Assembly: GCF_022095615.2 (NCBI RefSeq)
Contig: NZ_CP155559.1
Coordinates: 5,138,707-5,202,706, forward strand
Direction: 5' to 3'
DNA length: 64,000 nt
From: Bacillus thuringiensis
Lineage (GTDB): Bacteria; Bacillota; Bacilli; Bacillales; Bacillaceae_G
The notes beneath the pieces were generated by a model. That model was not told the DNA's origin and did no database searches. It saw only the letters and a list, made by a program, of their open reading frames with translations. A program made the translations under genes and the position numbers. Shown here one piece after another: positions 48,987 to 59,939 of the stretch (positions are counted from its first letter, which is position 1; every line of letters starts with the position of its first letter).

Positions 48987-49925
48987 TTATCCTCCTATTT
49001 TAGAACGCAATGAAATCCCTAAATCAATTATACCTAAGATTGTCACAAGAGGAAACAGCATCGGAATAAACATGCAGACAATAAAACTAATAATAGGAAC
49101 CCCTTTCGTAAAACCTTTGCTATGCGCTATAAAAGCGATAAATGTCAGACCTTGCAGTACTAGTAGTAAAGCAAATATGACATATAGGTTAGAAAATACC
49201 ATATGTAAATATGATGTCGGTTCTACTTTTATAAAAGTTGATAGCAAAATAAATATAACGTAATACCAAACAATACTCTTTGGTAATTGTATATCTTTAA
49301 ATTTAGGCCAAGGTATAACATCATGCTTTAGTTTTCTCAAAACACTACCTGATATCATAACTGTAATCCAAGAAAAACATACCGAGAGCATTACAAGCAA
49401 ACTTGGGAATAACGTTTGTAACACATCATTAAATTGTGCAAATAATTCTTTTTGCTCTTTACTAATAGGCATACCAGCAGCAGTGACTATCTTTTCACTT
49501 TGCGCCATACTTTCAGTAAGCATATTTTGCATTTGCTTCATTAAATCTATGTTAAAAAACTTTATACTTGCAACATAAATGAGCATAATACCAATTAAGT
49601 ACGCAAGTGTCCCCGCCATCAAAATTTCTACCGGTTTTTTTTGTTTTTTATACATATATCCTAAAACGATACCTATCAATCCAAACATAGTTGTCTTCAC
49701 TAGGTTCATCGGTTGACTGACAATAACAGTAATAAAAAGCGCCGCCGTAAAAATTACAAAGGCGTTAGATAATCTATATCTTATCGTTAGCAATATAAAC
49801 GGCAATGGCAATGCAAACGTTACAACTGTACCTAAAATTGGAACATACATAGATATAAGTAATAACATTGCATATATCGCTAACAGCGCTGCACCCTCAG
49901 TAATAAATTTCGTATTTTTCATCAT
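48987..49925 (-). CDS. yybS: YybS family membrane protein (DUF2232)
   Basis: A 312-residue integral membrane protein with about eight helices and the DUF2232 organisation, orthologous by position to B. subtilis yybS beside gdpP. Its length, membrane pattern and synteny agree. The biochemical role is unknown. It lies 78 bases upstream of gdpP, in the same direction. Two adjacent ATGs are possible starts. Confidence 0.85.
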   Translation of the reverse strand: MMKNTKFITEGAALLAIYAMLLLISMYVPILGTVVTFALPLPFILLTIRYRLSNAFVIFTAALFITVIVSQPMNLVKTTMFGLIGIVLGYMYKKQKKPVEILMAGTLAYLIGIMLIYVASIKFFNIDLMKQMQNMLTESMAQSEKIVTAAGMPISKEQKELFAQFNDVLQTLFPSLLVMLSVCFSWITVMISGSVLRKLKHDVIPWPKFKDIQLPKSIVWYYVIFILLSTFIKVEPTSYLHMVFSNLYVIFALLLVLQGLTFIAFIAHSKGFTKGVPIISFIVCMFIPMLFPLVTILGIIDLGISLRSKIGG

Positions 49926-49955
49926 CTAACCTCTCTTTCAAAAAAGAAAAGCATA

Positions 49956-49994
49956 GCAAAATGCACAGTAGAGTCCGACTCTACTGTGCATTTC
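49956..49994 (-). terminator. Terminator of the rpsF-ssb-rpsR operon
   Basis: AAATGCACAGTAGAGT pairs perfectly with ACTCTACTGTGCATTT around a three-base loop, followed on the minus strand by a T-containing tract. Confidence 0.8.
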
Positions 49995-50002
49995 ATACGC
50001 TA

Positions 50003-50257
<255 letters not shown>

Positions 50258-50280
50258 TTAAAACTAACTAATTTACTGTA

Positions 50281-50808
50281 TTAGAACGGTAAATCGTCGT
50301 CGGAAATGTCGATCGGTTGACCTACATTTGAAAATGGATCGTCATTCTTCGTAAATCCAGAGTTACCTTGGTTACCTTGGTTACCTTGGTTGCCTGAATT
50401 ACTAGATTGACCAAATGGGTTAGAGCTTTGGTTACCGAAACCAGCTCCTGATGGTTGCTGATTAAATGAACCACGTTGCTCCCCACCGCCATTACGCGGC
50501 TCTAAAAATTGTACGCTTTCCGCAAGAACTTCTGTTACATATACACGTTTACCATCTTGTCCATCGTAATTACGAGTTTGAAGACGTCCATCTACGCCTG
50601 CTAAGCTACCTTTTTTCAAATAATTTGCTACGTTTTCTGCTTGTTTACGCCATATTACACAATTAATAAAGTCAGCTTCACGCTCACCTTGTTGATTCGC
50701 AAATGCGCGATTCACAGCTAACGTAAAAGTAGCTACTGCAACACCATTGGGCGTGTAACGTAAGTCAGGGTCCTTAGTTAAACGACCAACGAGGATAACA
50801 CGATTCAT
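50281..50808 (-). CDS. ssb: Single-stranded DNA-binding protein
   Basis: A 175-residue SSB with an N-terminal OB fold (1-110, [19 protein letters not shown]), a Gly/Gln/Asn-rich linker with GNQ repeats (about 138-152) and the acidic tip DDDLPF that recruits partners. The start is not certain: the ATG at 50808 matches the family but its ribosome binding site (GGGAGA) is about 14 bases away; upstream TTG and GTG codons are in frame. Between rpsF and rpsR as usual. Confidence 0.95.
   Translation of the reverse strand: MNRVILVGRLTKDPDLRYTPNGVAVATFTLAVNRAFANQQGEREADFINCVIWRKQAENVANYLKKGSLAGVDGRLQTRNYDGQDGKRVYVTEVLAESVQFLEPRNGGGEQRGSFNQQPSGAGFGNQSSNPFGQSSNSGNQGNQGNQGNSGFTKNDDPFSNVGQPIDISDDDLPF
50363..50389. 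repeat. 9-bp tandem repeat in ssb linker
   Basis: TTACCTTGG repeats three times in a row and encodes G-N-Q on the minus strand. A degenerate fourth unit follows. In-frame gain or loss would change the linker length. Confidence 0.8.
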
Positions 50809-50837
50809 CAATCGAACCACTCTCCCTTATATATCAA

Positions 50838-51128
50838 TTATTTTTCTTCTTCTTTAACAACGATATGACGAAGGATGTCTTCGTTGATCTTAGCTAAACG
50901 GTCGAATTCGTTAATCGCTTCTGCGTTAGAGTTCACGTTTAAGATCATGTAGAAACCTTCACGTAAGTCGTTGATTTCGTAAGCTAAACGACGCTTACCC
51001 CACTCTTTCGTGTTAATGATTTCTGCACCATTGTTTGTTAAAACACCTGCGAAACGTTCAACTAAAGCTTTTTGAGCTTCTTCTTCAACGCCAGGACGAA
51101 TGATGTACATAATTTCGTACTTTCTCAT
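50838..51128 (-). CDS. rpsF: 30S ribosomal protein S6
   Basis: A 96-residue protein with the S6 fold: [13 protein letters not shown] at the start, and a central [10 protein letters not shown]. The ATG at 51128 has AAAGGAGGTG upstream; a longer in-frame extension is not S6-like. Heads rpsF-ssb-rpsR. Confidence 0.97.
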   Translation of the reverse strand: MRKYEIMYIIRPGVEEEAQKALVERFAGVLTNNGAEIINTKEWGKRRLAYEINDLREGFYMILNVNSNAEAINEFDRLAKINEDILRHIVVKEEEK

Positions 51129-51249
51129 TACACTTTCACCTCCTTTTGGTCTAAACGGCCCATAATGGGCAAGGAGCAATTAATTTATAGTAATTACTCA
51201 CGAGTTTAGATTATATCATAGTAAGTTAGATGAATCAACTCACCCATGC

Positions 51250-51288
51250 ATAAAAAACTTGGCAAACACATAATATATTCGCCAAGCT
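51250..51288 (-). terminator. Terminator of ychF
   Basis: CTTGGC pairs with GCCAAG around an AT-rich loop, with a T run on the minus strand, 32 bases after the stop codon. Confidence 0.65.
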
Positions 51289-51319
51289 CATATCTTTATT
51301 TTTCCTAGGAAATATTAAA

Positions 51320-52420
51320 TTAAACGTTGAAGCGGAAGTGCATAACGTCTCCGTCTTTTACGATATACTCTTTTCCTTCTAAACGAACTTTACCAGCTTC
51401 TTTTGCAGCTGTCATAGAACCGTTTGTCATTAAGTCTTCGTAAGAAACTGTTTCTGCACGAATAAATCCACGCTCAAAGTCTGTATGAATTACGCCCGCA
51501 CATTGTGGTGCTTTCATACCTTGTTTAAACGTCCATGCACGTACTTCTTGCACACCTGCTGTGAAGTAAGTAGCAAGTCCTAATAAATCATATGCAGCAC
51601 GAATTAATTGATCTAAACCAGATTCTTCAATGCCTAGTTCTTCAAGGAATACTTTTTTCTCTTCCTCGTCTAGCTCAGCGATTTCTTCTTCGATTTTTGC
51701 ACATACAACGATTACTTGAGAATTTTCATTTGCAGCAAATTCTTTTACCATTTGTACGTATTTGTTTTCAGAAGGATCGATAATATCGTCCTCACTTACG
51801 TTTGCTACGTACAACATTTCTTTCGTTGTAAGTAAATGAAGACCTTTGACAATCTTCATTTGCTCTTCTGTAAATTCAACAGTACGAGCTGGTTTTCCCT
51901 CTTCAAAAGCTTCTTTTAAGCGAACTAAAATTTCATGCTCATATACTGCTTCTTTATCTTTTTGTCTTGCTAATTTCGCAACACGTTCGATACGTTTATC
52001 AACAGATTCTAAATCCGCTAAGATTAGCTCTAAGTTGATTGTTTCAATATCATCGATTGGATCTACTTTCCCTGAAACGTGTGTAATATTTTCGTCTTCA
52101 AAACAACGAACAACTTGGCAAATTGCATCTACTTGGCGAATGTGAGATAAGAATTTATTACCTAAACCTTCACCTTTACTAGCACCTTTTACGATACCTG
52201 CAATATCAGTAAACTCAAATACAGTCGGAACAGTTTTTTTCGGTTCTACTAATTCCGTTAATTTATTTAAACGCTCATCTGGTACTTCTACAATTCCTAC
52301 GTTTGGATCAATTGTACAGAATGGATAGTTTGCAGATTCTGCTCCTGCTTGTGTAATTGCATTAAATAAAGTGGACTTCCCTACGTTAGGTAATCCAACA
52401 ATCCCAGCCGTTAATCCCAT
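51320..52420 (-). CDS. ychF: Ribosome-binding ATPase YchF/OLA1
   Basis: A 366-residue Obg-family P-loop protein (TRAFAC class) that prefers ATP. G1 is GLPNVGKSTLFNAI; the G4 position reads NVSE (not NKxD), consistent with ATP use; a coiled coil (about 130-170) and a C-terminal TGS domain follow. It is linked to translation and stress responses. The ATG at 52420 has GGAGTG upstream. Confidence 0.95.
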   Translation of the reverse strand: MGLTAGIVGLPNVGKSTLFNAITQAGAESANYPFCTIDPNVGIVEVPDERLNKLTELVEPKKTVPTVFEFTDIAGIVKGASKGEGLGNKFLSHIRQVDAICQVVRCFEDENITHVSGKVDPIDDIETINLELILADLESVDKRIERVAKLARQKDKEAVYEHEILVRLKEAFEEGKPARTVEFTEEQMKIVKGLHLLTTKEMLYVANVSEDDIIDPSENKYVQMVKEFAANENSQVIVVCAKIEEEIAELDEEEKKVFLEELGIEESGLDQLIRAAYDLLGLATYFTAGVQEVRAWTFKQGMKAPQCAGVIHTDFERGFIRAETVSYEDLMTNGSMTAAKEAGKVRLEGKEYIVKDGDVMHFRFNV

Positions 52421-52495
52421 ATTTTTCACTCCTATGTCTTAATCTTTCATCATTATAGATAGTAACGAAAAAAATGACAAGTTTCCTCCAAACGA

Positions 52496-52532
52496 AAAAA
52501 AGTAACAGCTACCCACTGCAACTGTTACTTTC
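52496..52532 (-). terminator. Terminator of the MscS-DUF951 unit
   Basis: AAAGTAACAG pairs with CTGTTACTTT around a loop of about 13 bases, followed on the minus strand by a T run. Confidence 0.75.
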
Positions 52533-52535
52533 TCT

Positions 52536-52733
52536 CTATTCTTCGTGCTTCACAAGTATTTTTTTCACCTTACGATCAAACTCTCTTCGAGGAATCATTA
52601 CTGAATGGTCACATCCCTCGCACTTAATGCGGATATCCATTCCCATACGAATAATCTTCCAGCGATTCTCACCACATGGGTGGGCTTTCTTCATTTCCAC
52701 AACATCGTACAAGTTATACTGCTTTTGCTCCAT
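52536..52733 (-). CDS. DUF951 family protein (YyzM-like)
   Basis: A 65-residue protein with the DUF951 pattern: Y-N-L-Y-D-V-V-E-M-K-K-x-H-P-C-G near the N-terminus and I-K-C-E-G-C-D-H in the middle, with C and H spacing like a zinc ribbon. It sits beside ychF, as yyzM does in B. subtilis. Function unknown. It follows the MscS gene by 20 bases. Confidence 0.85.
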   Translation of the reverse strand: MEQKQYNLYDVVEMKKAHPCGENRWKIIRMGMDIRIKCEGCDHSVMIPRREFDRKVKKILVKHEE

Positions 52734-52753
52734 TCTCCAAACCCCTCTCCATA

Positions 52754-53611
52754 CTAAAGTGCTTTTCCACTCACCAATTCTTCACGATTATATAAAACCA
52801 TACGTGGATATGGAATTTCAATACCATGTAAATCTAGACGATTTTTAATTTCTTTACGAAGTGCTCTTGCAATAACTGCATGTTGCATCGGTTCTACCTC
52901 AGCAATAACACGTAATACAACTTCCGATGCAGCTAATGTTTGCACACCTAATAGTTGAGGCGTCGTTATCATTTTCTCGTATTTTTCAGGTAATTCTACT
53001 AATAAATCTTCAATAACTTGCTCTGCTTTTGCTATGTCACCTTCATACGAAATAGATACATCAACAAATGCTACACTATTACTAACTGAATAGTTCGTAA
53101 CTTGAATGATACTTCCGTTTGGTAAAGTATGAATTTCGCCTGTCCAGCTCTTTACTTTTGTTGTACGAAGTCCAATTTCTAGAACGACACCTTCAAACTG
53201 ACCAATTTTTACATAGTCACCTACTGAAAATTGATCTTCTAGCAAAATAAATAACCCCGTAATAACATCTTTCACTAAACTTTGAGCACCAAATCCGACT
53301 GCTAAACCAATTACCCCCGCACCCGCTAATAAACCAGATGCATTAATATTAAACACACCCAAAATCGCAATTAACATAATGAACATAACAACGTATGCCA
53401 CAATATTTTCAAGTAACTTCGCTACTGTAACTGTACGACGTTCTGAAATTTGAATTGGCGAACGGCTTCCCATACGAAACGCATTTCGTACAATTGCACG
53501 CGCAACTCGCACAATAATTGCACCAAGTATTAAAATAACGACTATTTTTAGTGATTTCACACCTATATTCGTCCAATCAATGGACTCAAACCATTTCAAC
53601 GCTAAATCCAT
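52754..53611 (-). CDS. MscS family mechanosensitive ion channel
   Basis: A 285-residue small-conductance mechanosensitive channel with three N-terminal helices, the pore helix rich in Gly and Ala (GLLAGAGVIGLAVGFGAQSLVKD) and the C-terminal beta domain (V-G-D-Y-V-K-I-G...). It protects against hypo-osmotic shock. The start has GAGAGG upstream. Operonic with the DUF951 gene. Confidence 0.93.
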   Translation of the reverse strand: MDLALKWFESIDWTNIGVKSLKIVVILILGAIIVRVARAIVRNAFRMGSRSPIQISERRTVTVAKLLENIVAYVVMFIMLIAILGVFNINASGLLAGAGVIGLAVGFGAQSLVKDVITGLFILLEDQFSVGDYVKIGQFEGVVLEIGLRTTKVKSWTGEIHTLPNGSIIQVTNYSVSNSVAFVDVSISYEGDIAKAEQVIEDLLVELPEKYEKMITTPQLLGVQTLAASEVVLRVIAEVEPMQHAVIARALRKEIKNRLDLHGIEIPYPRMVLYNREELVSGKAL

Positions 53612-53871
53612 GTACCTCTACCTCTCCAGCTAAAATTCCTTTTTAATTATCCTTCTCATTGTATCAGAAGTCACCCTGATTTCCGCAAAGTTTTTATGAC
53701 TTTAATTGTATTTGTTAACTTCTGTGCAGGTATAAAATGGAACGAATATATATATACTAGTACTATTATTTCCGTTTTCACTCAAGTTTTACAGGAAATA
53801 CGCACTTATAGTTTTCCATTTTACTCACCATATAACATATTTTGAAAATTTATTAAAAGGATGGATGCTTC

Positions 53872-54468
53872 ATGAATATTGGAAGTTTTCGCTTACCCTT
53901 TTTCGAAAAAGAAACTCAAAATGTTATGCACCAAGACGTAGAAGCCTCCGAGACAATTAGTAACTTCTTACTTTCCCATATCCCTATTAAAACAACTATA
54001 CCGATTATTCTCGTTTGTATCGGAACAGATCGTTCTACAGGCGATGCACTCGGTCCGTTAGTCGGTACGAAACTAGAACAAGTAGGAATTACAAACTTCC
54101 AAGTGTTCGGCACACTAGATGAGCCAGTGCATGCGCTAAATTTAGAAGAAAGAATTCAGAATATACAGAAAGATAATCCTACTTCATTTATAATTGCGGT
54201 TGATGCCTGTTTAGGAAAGTCTCAAAGTATCGGTTCCATCACTACCGGAATGGGGCCTAGTAAACCTGGAGCTGCTATGAATAAAAAATTACCTGCAGTT
54301 GGTGATTTACATATTCATGGCATCGTAAATCTAAATGGTTTTATGGAGTTTTTCGTCCTGCAAAATACAAGATTAAGTTTAGTCATGAAAATGGCTGATG
54401 TAATTGCACAAAGTATAAAAGAAACAGACCAAAAATTATCTGTATTAAAAAAAGCAAACCATCTATAA
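53872..54468 (+). CDS. yyaC: Spore protease YyaC (GPR-related)
   Basis: A 198-residue protein of the YyaC family, related to the germination protease GPR. It has the conserved GTDRSTGDALGPLVG (about 49-63), D-E-P-V-H-A-L-N and V-D-A-C-L-G motifs. It is found in spore formers, but its substrate and activity are not proven. This is the only plus-strand gene in the core right-hand region. Confidence 0.92.
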   Translation: MNIGSFRLPFFEKETQNVMHQDVEASETISNFLLSHIPIKTTIPIILVCIGTDRSTGDALGPLVGTKLEQVGITNFQVFGTLDEPVHALNLEERIQNIQKDNPTSFIIAVDACLGKSQSIGSITTGMGPSKPGAAMNKKLPAVGDLHIHGIVNLNGFMEFFVLQNTRLSLVMKMADVIAQSIKETDQKLSVLKKANHL

Positions 54469-54492
54469 ATAATAAGATGGTTTGCTTTTTAG
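54448..54492. terminator. Bidirectional terminator between yyaC and parB
   Basis: AAGCAAACCATCT pairs with AGATGGTTTGCTT around an AT-rich loop, with A and T tracts on the flanks. Confidence 0.85.
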
Positions 54493-55340
54493 TTTTTCTG
54501 CGCTAATAATTCTAAAATACGATTTAAATCTTCTTTATTGAAAAATTCAATTTCGATTTTACCTTTTTCTCTTTTTGTTTCTTTAATTTTCACATCTGTG
54601 CCAAACTTTTCTCTTAAGAACGTTTCGCGTTCTACAAAAAATATGTTTCTCTCTTTTTTCACTTGTTTTGTTTCACGTGAAACGCGTTGATTAATCTCCT
54701 GAACAATTTTCTCTAATTGACGAACATTTAATCCTTCTTTTTCGATTCGTTTCAATAAAGATTTCAATTGTTCTTCATCTTTTATCGTAAGCAAAGTTCT
54801 CCCATGAGCCATTGAAAGTTGCCCATTTGCAATCATATCTTGCACAAATGGAGGGAGGCTTAATAAACGCGTATAATTTGCAATGTAAGGTCTGCTCTTA
54901 CCAAGACGTTTTGCTAATTGTTCTTGCGTTACATTTAGCTCATTCATTAACATTTGATATGCCATTGCTTCTTCCATTGGGTTTAAATCTTCTCGTTGTA
55001 AGTTTTCAAGCAATGCAAACTCCATCATTTGCTGCTCATTTAATTGTCTTACAACGGCAGGTACCTTCTCGAGCCCCGCCTCTTTGGCAGCACGATATCT
55101 TCTTTCACCTGCAACAATTTCATATCCTTTAATACTCTTCCTAGCAATTAACGGTTGCAATATGCCATGCTCTTTAATAGAAGCCGATAATTCTTGAATT
55201 GCCTCTTTATTAAAGTGTTTACGTGGTTGATATGGATTCGGTCTTAATTCAGTTATCATAATCTCCTGAATTGCCTCTTCTTCTTTCACATCTAAATCAG
55301 GAAAAAACACATTAATTCCTCTTCCTAATCCTTTAGCCAC
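54489..55340 (-). CDS. parB: ParB/Spo0J chromosome partitioning protein
   Basis: A 283-residue ParB clamp. The CTP-binding motif GERRYRA and the [14 protein letters not shown] segment are in the N-terminal domain, an HTH region is at about 120-190 ([16 protein letters not shown]), and there is a C-terminal dimerisation domain. It binds parS, spreads on DNA and loads SMC. The GTG at 55340 was chosen, with AGAGGAA ten bases upstream; an upstream TTG fits less well. It overlaps the parA end by eight bases. A parS site lies within its own coding region. Confidence 0.95.
   Translation of the reverse strand: MAKGLGRGINVFFPDLDVKEEEAIQEIMITELRPNPYQPRKHFNKEAIQELSASIKEHGILQPLIARKSIKGYEIVAGERRYRAAKEAGLEKVPAVVRQLNEQQMMEFALLENLQREDLNPMEEAMAYQMLMNELNVTQEQLAKRLGKSRPYIANYTRLLSLPPFVQDMIANGQLSMAHGRTLLTIKDEEQLKSLLKRIEKEGLNVRQLEKIVQEINQRVSRETKQVKKERNIFFVERETFLREKFGTDVKIKETKREKGKIEIEFFNKEDLNRILELLAQKN
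54669..54684. other. parS site inside parB
   Basis: TGTTTCACGTGAAACG matches the Bacillus parS consensus TGTTTCACGTGAAACA at 15 of 16 positions. A parS inside spo0J is also known in B. subtilis. Confidence 0.85.
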
Positions 55341-56094
55341 CTGCAATCACTTCCTCTGCTAAATCTATATATACTTCTGCCCCTCTTGATTTAGCGTCAT
55401 ACTGCATAATTGGTTTCCCATGACTTGGCGCTTCACTTAAACGAACATTACGAGGAATAATCGAACGGTATACTTTATCCCTAAAGTATTTTTTCACTTC
55501 ATCTATAACCTGAATCCCTAAATTTGTACGGGCATCCAACATCGTTAGCAATACACCTTGAATTGCTAGATTTTTATTTAAGTGCTTTTGCACAAGTCGA
55601 ACTGTATTTAATAGCTGACTTAATCCTTCTAGTGCGTAATATTCGCATTGAACAGGAATAATAACAGAATCTGCTGCGGTTAATGCATTAATCGTTAATA
55701 ACCCTAAGGACGGGGGACAGTCGATAATAATATAGTCATATTCATCACGAACTGGCTGTAATGCCCTTTGCAAACGTACTTCCCGGGAAATAGTCGGTAC
55801 CAATTCAATTTCAGCACCTGCCAATTGAATTGTAGCGGGTAGAACATCTAAGTTTTCAGTTGCGGTTTTCCGTATAACCCCTTGAACATCTGCATCTTCC
55901 ACAAGAACGTTGTAAATACATTGATCTAATTCGGATTTTTCAATTCCCACACCAGTCGTTGCATTTCCTTGAGCATCAATATCTACAAGAAGGACCTTTT
56001 TACCTACTTGTGCCAATCCAGCCCCTAAATTAACAGATGTTGTTGTTTTTCCAACGCCACCTTTTTGATTGGCAATAGCAATGATTTTTCCCAT
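55333..56094 (-). CDS. parA: ParA/Soj chromosome partitioning ATPase
   Basis: A 253-residue Walker-type ATPase with the deviant P-loop KGGVGKTT (11-18), the DIDAQGN motif and [10 protein letters not shown]. It works with ParB in origin segregation and also regulates DnaA. The ATG at 56094 has TAGGTGA upstream and gives the family N-terminus ([13 protein letters not shown]). Confidence 0.96.
   Translation of the reverse strand: MGKIIAIANQKGGVGKTTTSVNLGAGLAQVGKKVLLVDIDAQGNATTGVGIEKSELDQCIYNVLVEDADVQGVIRKTATENLDVLPATIQLAGAEIELVPTISREVRLQRALQPVRDEYDYIIIDCPPSLGLLTINALTAADSVIIPVQCEYYALEGLSQLLNTVRLVQKHLNKNLAIQGVLLTMLDARTNLGIQVIDEVKKYFRDKVYRSIIPRNVRLSEAPSHGKPIMQYDAKSRGAEVYIDLAEEVIAGG
55778..55791. 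other. Candidate Noc-binding site within parA
   Basis: ACTTCCCGGGAAAT matches the Noc-binding consensus ATTTCCCGGGAAAT at 13 of 14 positions. It is within parA coding sequence, about 1 kb from noc. Confidence 0.5.
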
Positions 56095-56240
56095 GATGTC
56101 ACCTACTTTCAACCTTTCTATCTTATTCTAGTAACAATTACGTTTATTGTAACATGAAATAAAAGTTTTTCTTTTACGTCCTTATTAAACTTCAAAATTT
56201 ATTTCTAAACTCCTTCTTCATCTAACAAGAAAATATAGTA

Positions 56241-56273
56241 AAAGAGACCTATCCAAATAGGATAAGGTCTCTA
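56241..56273 (-). terminator. Terminator of noc
   Basis: AGAGACCT(A)TCC pairs with GGATAAGGTCTCT, followed on the minus strand by TTTT. Confidence 0.8.
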
Positions 56274-56284
56274 ACACGCCATTA

Positions 56285-57157
56285 TTATTTTTTCTTCGGA
56301 ATTTTTATCGTAATTTGATAGTACTCATCAAATTCTTCTTCCTCAGAGTTAACATTTAAACCACTATCAGCAACCATTTGTAAGGACTGCCTAATTGTAT
56401 TCATGGCAATTCTCGTATCTCTACTTACTGCTTTTTGCTTTGCCTTACGCTTCGGTTTTGCTTCCTCTAGTAATTTCGCAATTCGTTCCTCTGTTTGCTT
56501 TACATTCAGTTGCTTCTCCACAATCTCTTGTAAAACCTTCAGTTGTAATTCCTCATTTTTCAAAGGAATAAGGGCACGAGCATGCCGTTCTGTAATACTT
56601 TTTTCTAATAATGCACGTTTTATTTCTTCAGGCAACTTTAACAATCGCAACTTATTTGCGATTGTAGATTGTCCTTTTCCAAGTCGTTGTGCCAATGCTT
56701 CTTGTGTTAAATTATGTAACTCAATTAGCTTTTGATATGCCACAGCTTCCTCGATTGCTGTTAGTTCCTCACGTTGCAAGTTTTCAATTAAAGCTACAGA
56801 AGCTGTCTCTGTATCATTTAAGTTCTTTATAATTGCAGGAACCTTTTCCCACCCTAACTTTGTCGCCGCACGGAAGCGCCTTTCTCCAGCGATAATCTCG
56901 TACTTATCATCCTCATATTGCCTCACAACAATTGGCTGAATCAGTCCGTGTGTACGAATCGTTAATGCTAGCTCTTCAATACGCGCATCATCAAAAACTG
57001 TTCGTGGTTGATAACGGTTAGGGGTAATATTTACTATCGGAATTTCTTGTATTTCTTCATATACCTTTTTATCTATTTCTTCATGGCTTTCGTCTTGTAA
57101 TTCGAATTCGCTCTCTTTATCTCCAAAGCCAAATAAACGAGAAAACGTATTTTTCAT
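56285..57157 (-). CDS. noc: Nucleoid occlusion protein Noc
   Basis: A 290-residue ParB paralogue with the same GERRFRA CTP-binding motif and [14 protein letters not shown] segment. The N-terminal stretch [13 protein letters not shown] is the amphipathic membrane-targeting helix known for Noc. It binds DNA sites (NBS), attaches to the membrane and prevents division over the nucleoid. It has its own terminator, so parAB and noc are separate units. Confidence 0.95.
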   Translation of the reverse strand: MKNTFSRLFGFGDKESEFELQDESHEEIDKKVYEEIQEIPIVNITPNRYQPRTVFDDARIEELALTIRTHGLIQPIVVRQYEDDKYEIIAGERRFRAATKLGWEKVPAIIKNLNDTETASVALIENLQREELTAIEEAVAYQKLIELHNLTQEALAQRLGKGQSTIANKLRLLKLPEEIKRALLEKSITERHARALIPLKNEELQLKVLQEIVEKQLNVKQTEERIAKLLEEAKPKRKAKQKAVSRDTRIAMNTIRQSLQMVADSGLNVNSEEEEFDEYYQITIKIPKKK

Positions 57158-57202
57158 ACATATTCCACCACCTTTTAGGCCTATTGACTATTCTCCATAA
57201 AA

Positions 57203-57218
57203 TGTTTCCTATGAAACA
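57203..57218. other. parS/NBS-like palindrome upstream of noc
   Basis: TGTTTCCTATGAAACA has the outer arms of parS (TGTTTC and GAAACA) but a different centre. It lies 46 bases upstream of the noc start codon and could be an operator. Confidence 0.35.
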
Positions 57219-57262
57219 TTTACGTTTTCATTTATATAATTTAATCTTACGTCTAATAAGAT

Positions 57263-57982
57263 TTATTTTTCAATAGGTAATTTATTGGGTGTTCCCGGTT
57301 TGCGTGGATATTTCTTTGGTGTCTTGCGCTTTTTCTCGATTAATAAAATATTACGTTCGCTTTCTTCAAACGGTAATTGGAACGTAGACATTTCTTTTAA
57401 ATTCCCGCCTAGCACCTCTAAAGCATACTTGCCATTTTCAATTTCTTCATTTGCTGCGGCACCTTTCATTGCAATGAATGTTCCCCCAACTTTTACAAGT
57501 GGTAAACATAGCTCACTCAATACCGAAAGACGGGCAACTGCACGTGCCATTACAATATCGTATGATTCACGTACACCTTCTTTTTTCCCAAATGTTTCAG
57601 CACGATCATGACAAAAGGCAACATCACTTAACTCTAATTTTTGCGCTAAGTGATTTAAGAAATTAATACGTTTTTGTAATGAATCTACAATTGTTACTTT
57701 TAAATGTGGGAAACAGATTTTCAGCGGAATACTTGGGAATCCAGCTCCTGCGCCAACATCACAAATAGAGAATGGTTTCGAAAAATCATAATAAAAAGCA
57801 GCTGTAATAGAATCAAAAAAGTGTTTTAAATATACTTCTTCCTTCTCCGTAATAGCTGTTAAATTCATTTTTTCATTCCACTCTACTAACGTTTCAAAGT
57901 AGATTTTGAACTGCTCTAATTGTCTAGAAGAGAGGGTGATACCCTTCTCTTCTAGCATAGATTGAAATTGTTCTATGTTCAT
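57263..57982 (-). CDS. rsmG: 16S rRNA (guanine-527-N7)-methyltransferase
   Basis: A 239-residue Rossmann-fold methyltransferase (GidB) with SAM motif [14 protein letters not shown]. It methylates G527 in the decoding-centre loop; loss gives streptomycin resistance in several bacteria. It starts 21 bases after mnmG, so probably one unit with it. Confidence 0.95.
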   Translation of the reverse strand: MNIEQFQSMLEEKGITLSSRQLEQFKIYFETLVEWNEKMNLTAITEKEEVYLKHFFDSITAAFYYDFSKPFSICDVGAGAGFPSIPLKICFPHLKVTIVDSLQKRINFLNHLAQKLELSDVAFCHDRAETFGKKEGVRESYDIVMARAVARLSVLSELCLPLVKVGGTFIAMKGAAANEEIENGKYALEVLGGNLKEMSTFQLPFEESERNILLIEKKRKTPKKYPRKPGTPNKLPIEK

Positions 57983-58003
57983 CTAGCAATATCTCCTTAC
58001 TAT

Positions 58004-59893
58004 TTATTGGTTCGATACTCGTGCAATTTTTCCTTGTTCAATATACACAAGCAAAATGGAAACATCAGCTGGATTTACGCCAGAAATACGTGAAGCCTGC
58101 CCCATTGAAAGTGGACGAACATCTTTCAATTTCTGTCTCGCTTCTGAGGCAAGACTAGAAATCGCATCATAATCAATATCCACAGGGATTTTTTTATTTT
58201 CCATTTTCTTCATACGCTCTACTTGCTGTAAAGATTTTTCGATATATCCTTCGTACTTAATCTGAATTTCAACTTGTTCTGTAATTTCATCACTTAATTC
58301 TACTTCACTTGGTACTAAAAGATGAATATGCTCATACGTCATCTCTGGACGGCGTAATAAGTCACTTGCACGTATTCCATCTTTCAATTCACTTCCACCA
58401 ATACTACGAATTAATTCTTGAACTTCAGGACGTGGTTTAATAATAATGCTACCTAAACGTTCCTTTTCCTGTTCAATTTTTAATTTTTTATTTGTAAATC
58501 GCTCATAGCGCTCTTCTTTAATTAATCCAATTTCACGACCAACCTCAGTTAAACGAAGATCAGCATTATCATGGCGTAATAATAGGCGATATTCTGCACG
58601 AGACGTTAATAAACGATATGGTTCATTTGTACCTTTCGTTACAAGATCATCAATTAAGACACCAATATAAGCATCCGCGCGACCTAAAATAACTTCTTTT
58701 TTACCTAAAGAACGACATGCCGCATTAATCCCAGCCATAAGCCCTTGTCCTGCCGCCTCTTCGTAACCAGAAGTTCCGTTAATTTGTCCTGCTGTATATA
58801 AATTTTTAATTTTTTTCGTTTCAAGTGTTGGCCATAGTTGTGTTGGCACAATTGCATCATATTCAATTGCATAACCTGTACGCATCATTTCAACATTTTC
58901 TAAGCCAGGTATTGTTCTAAGCATATCACGTTGCACATCTTCTGGTAAGCTTGTGGATAAGCCTTGCACATACACTTCTTGTGTATTACGTCCTTCTGGC
59001 TCTAAGAAAATTTGATGACGTGGTTTATCATTAAACCTTACTACCTTGTCTTCAATTGAAGGACAATATCTAGGTCCTGTTCCCTTAATCATACCAGAAT
59101 ACATAGCTGAGCGATGTAGGTTTTCATCTATTAAACGATGTGTTTCCGTACTTGTATATGTCAACCAACATGGAATTTGATCCATAATAAATTTTGTCGT
59201 TTCAAAAGAGAAAGCTCGTGGTTTGTCATCACCTGGTTGAATTTCTGTTTTACTGTAATCAATCGTATTACTATTTACACGCGGAGGTGTACCTGTTTTA
59301 AATCTAACAAGATCAAATCCAAGCTCCTCTAAATGTTCGGATAAAGTAATAGATGGTTGTTGATTATTCGGACCGCTCGAATATTTTAAATCTCCCATAA
59401 TAATCTCACCGCGTAAAAATGTTCCAGTCGTAATTACAACTGTTTTTGCTGTATATTCAGCACCAGCTTGCGTAATTACCCCTTTACATTCGCCATCTTC
59501 AACGATTAGACGCTCAACCATTCCTTGGAATAACGTTAAGTTTGGTGTTTCTTCAATTGTTTTTTTTAATTCATGCTGGTAAGAGAACTTATCTGCTTGT
59601 GCTCGAAGTGCGCGTACAGCTGGTCCTTTACCTGTATTTAACATACGCATTTGAATATACGTTTTATCAATGTTGCGTCCCATTTCTCCGCCTAATGCAT
59701 CAATTTCACGAACAACAATCCCTTTTGCTGGTCCACCAACAGAAGGGTTACATGGCATAAACGCTACCATATCTAAATTAATTGTTAACATTAATGTGTT
59801 GGAGCCCATTCGTGCTGCCGCAAGACCAGCTTCACATCCTGCATGACCTGCACCGATCACTATGACATCGTATGAACCGGCATTGTATCCCAT
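58004..59893 (-). CDS. mnmG: tRNA uridine-5-carboxymethylaminomethyl synthase subunit MnmG (GidA)
   Basis: A 629-residue FAD protein with N-terminal dinucleotide motif [17 protein letters not shown] and the conserved [12 protein letters not shown]. With MnmE it builds the cmnm5 group at U34 of several tRNAs. It lies 46 bases downstream of mnmE. Confidence 0.97.
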   Translation of the reverse strand: MGYNAGSYDVIVIGAGHAGCEAGLAAARMGSNTLMLTINLDMVAFMPCNPSVGGPAKGIVVREIDALGGEMGRNIDKTYIQMRMLNTGKGPAVRALRAQADKFSYQHELKKTIEETPNLTLFQGMVERLIVEDGECKGVITQAGAEYTAKTVVITTGTFLRGEIIMGDLKYSSGPNNQQPSITLSEHLEELGFDLVRFKTGTPPRVNSNTIDYSKTEIQPGDDKPRAFSFETTKFIMDQIPCWLTYTSTETHRLIDENLHRSAMYSGMIKGTGPRYCPSIEDKVVRFNDKPRHQIFLEPEGRNTQEVYVQGLSTSLPEDVQRDMLRTIPGLENVEMMRTGYAIEYDAIVPTQLWPTLETKKIKNLYTAGQINGTSGYEEAAGQGLMAGINAACRSLGKKEVILGRADAYIGVLIDDLVTKGTNEPYRLLTSRAEYRLLLRHDNADLRLTEVGREIGLIKEERYERFTNKKLKIEQEKERLGSIIIKPRPEVQELIRSIGGSELKDGIRASDLLRRPEMTYEHIHLLVPSEVELSDEITEQVEIQIKYEGYIEKSLQQVERMKKMENKKIPVDIDYDAISSLASEARQKLKDVRPLSMGQASRISGVNPADVSILLVYIEQGKIARVSNQ

Positions 59894-59939
59894 TGTTTAT
59901 TCCTCCTAATAATCTCTATCTTTCTAAAACATCACTATA

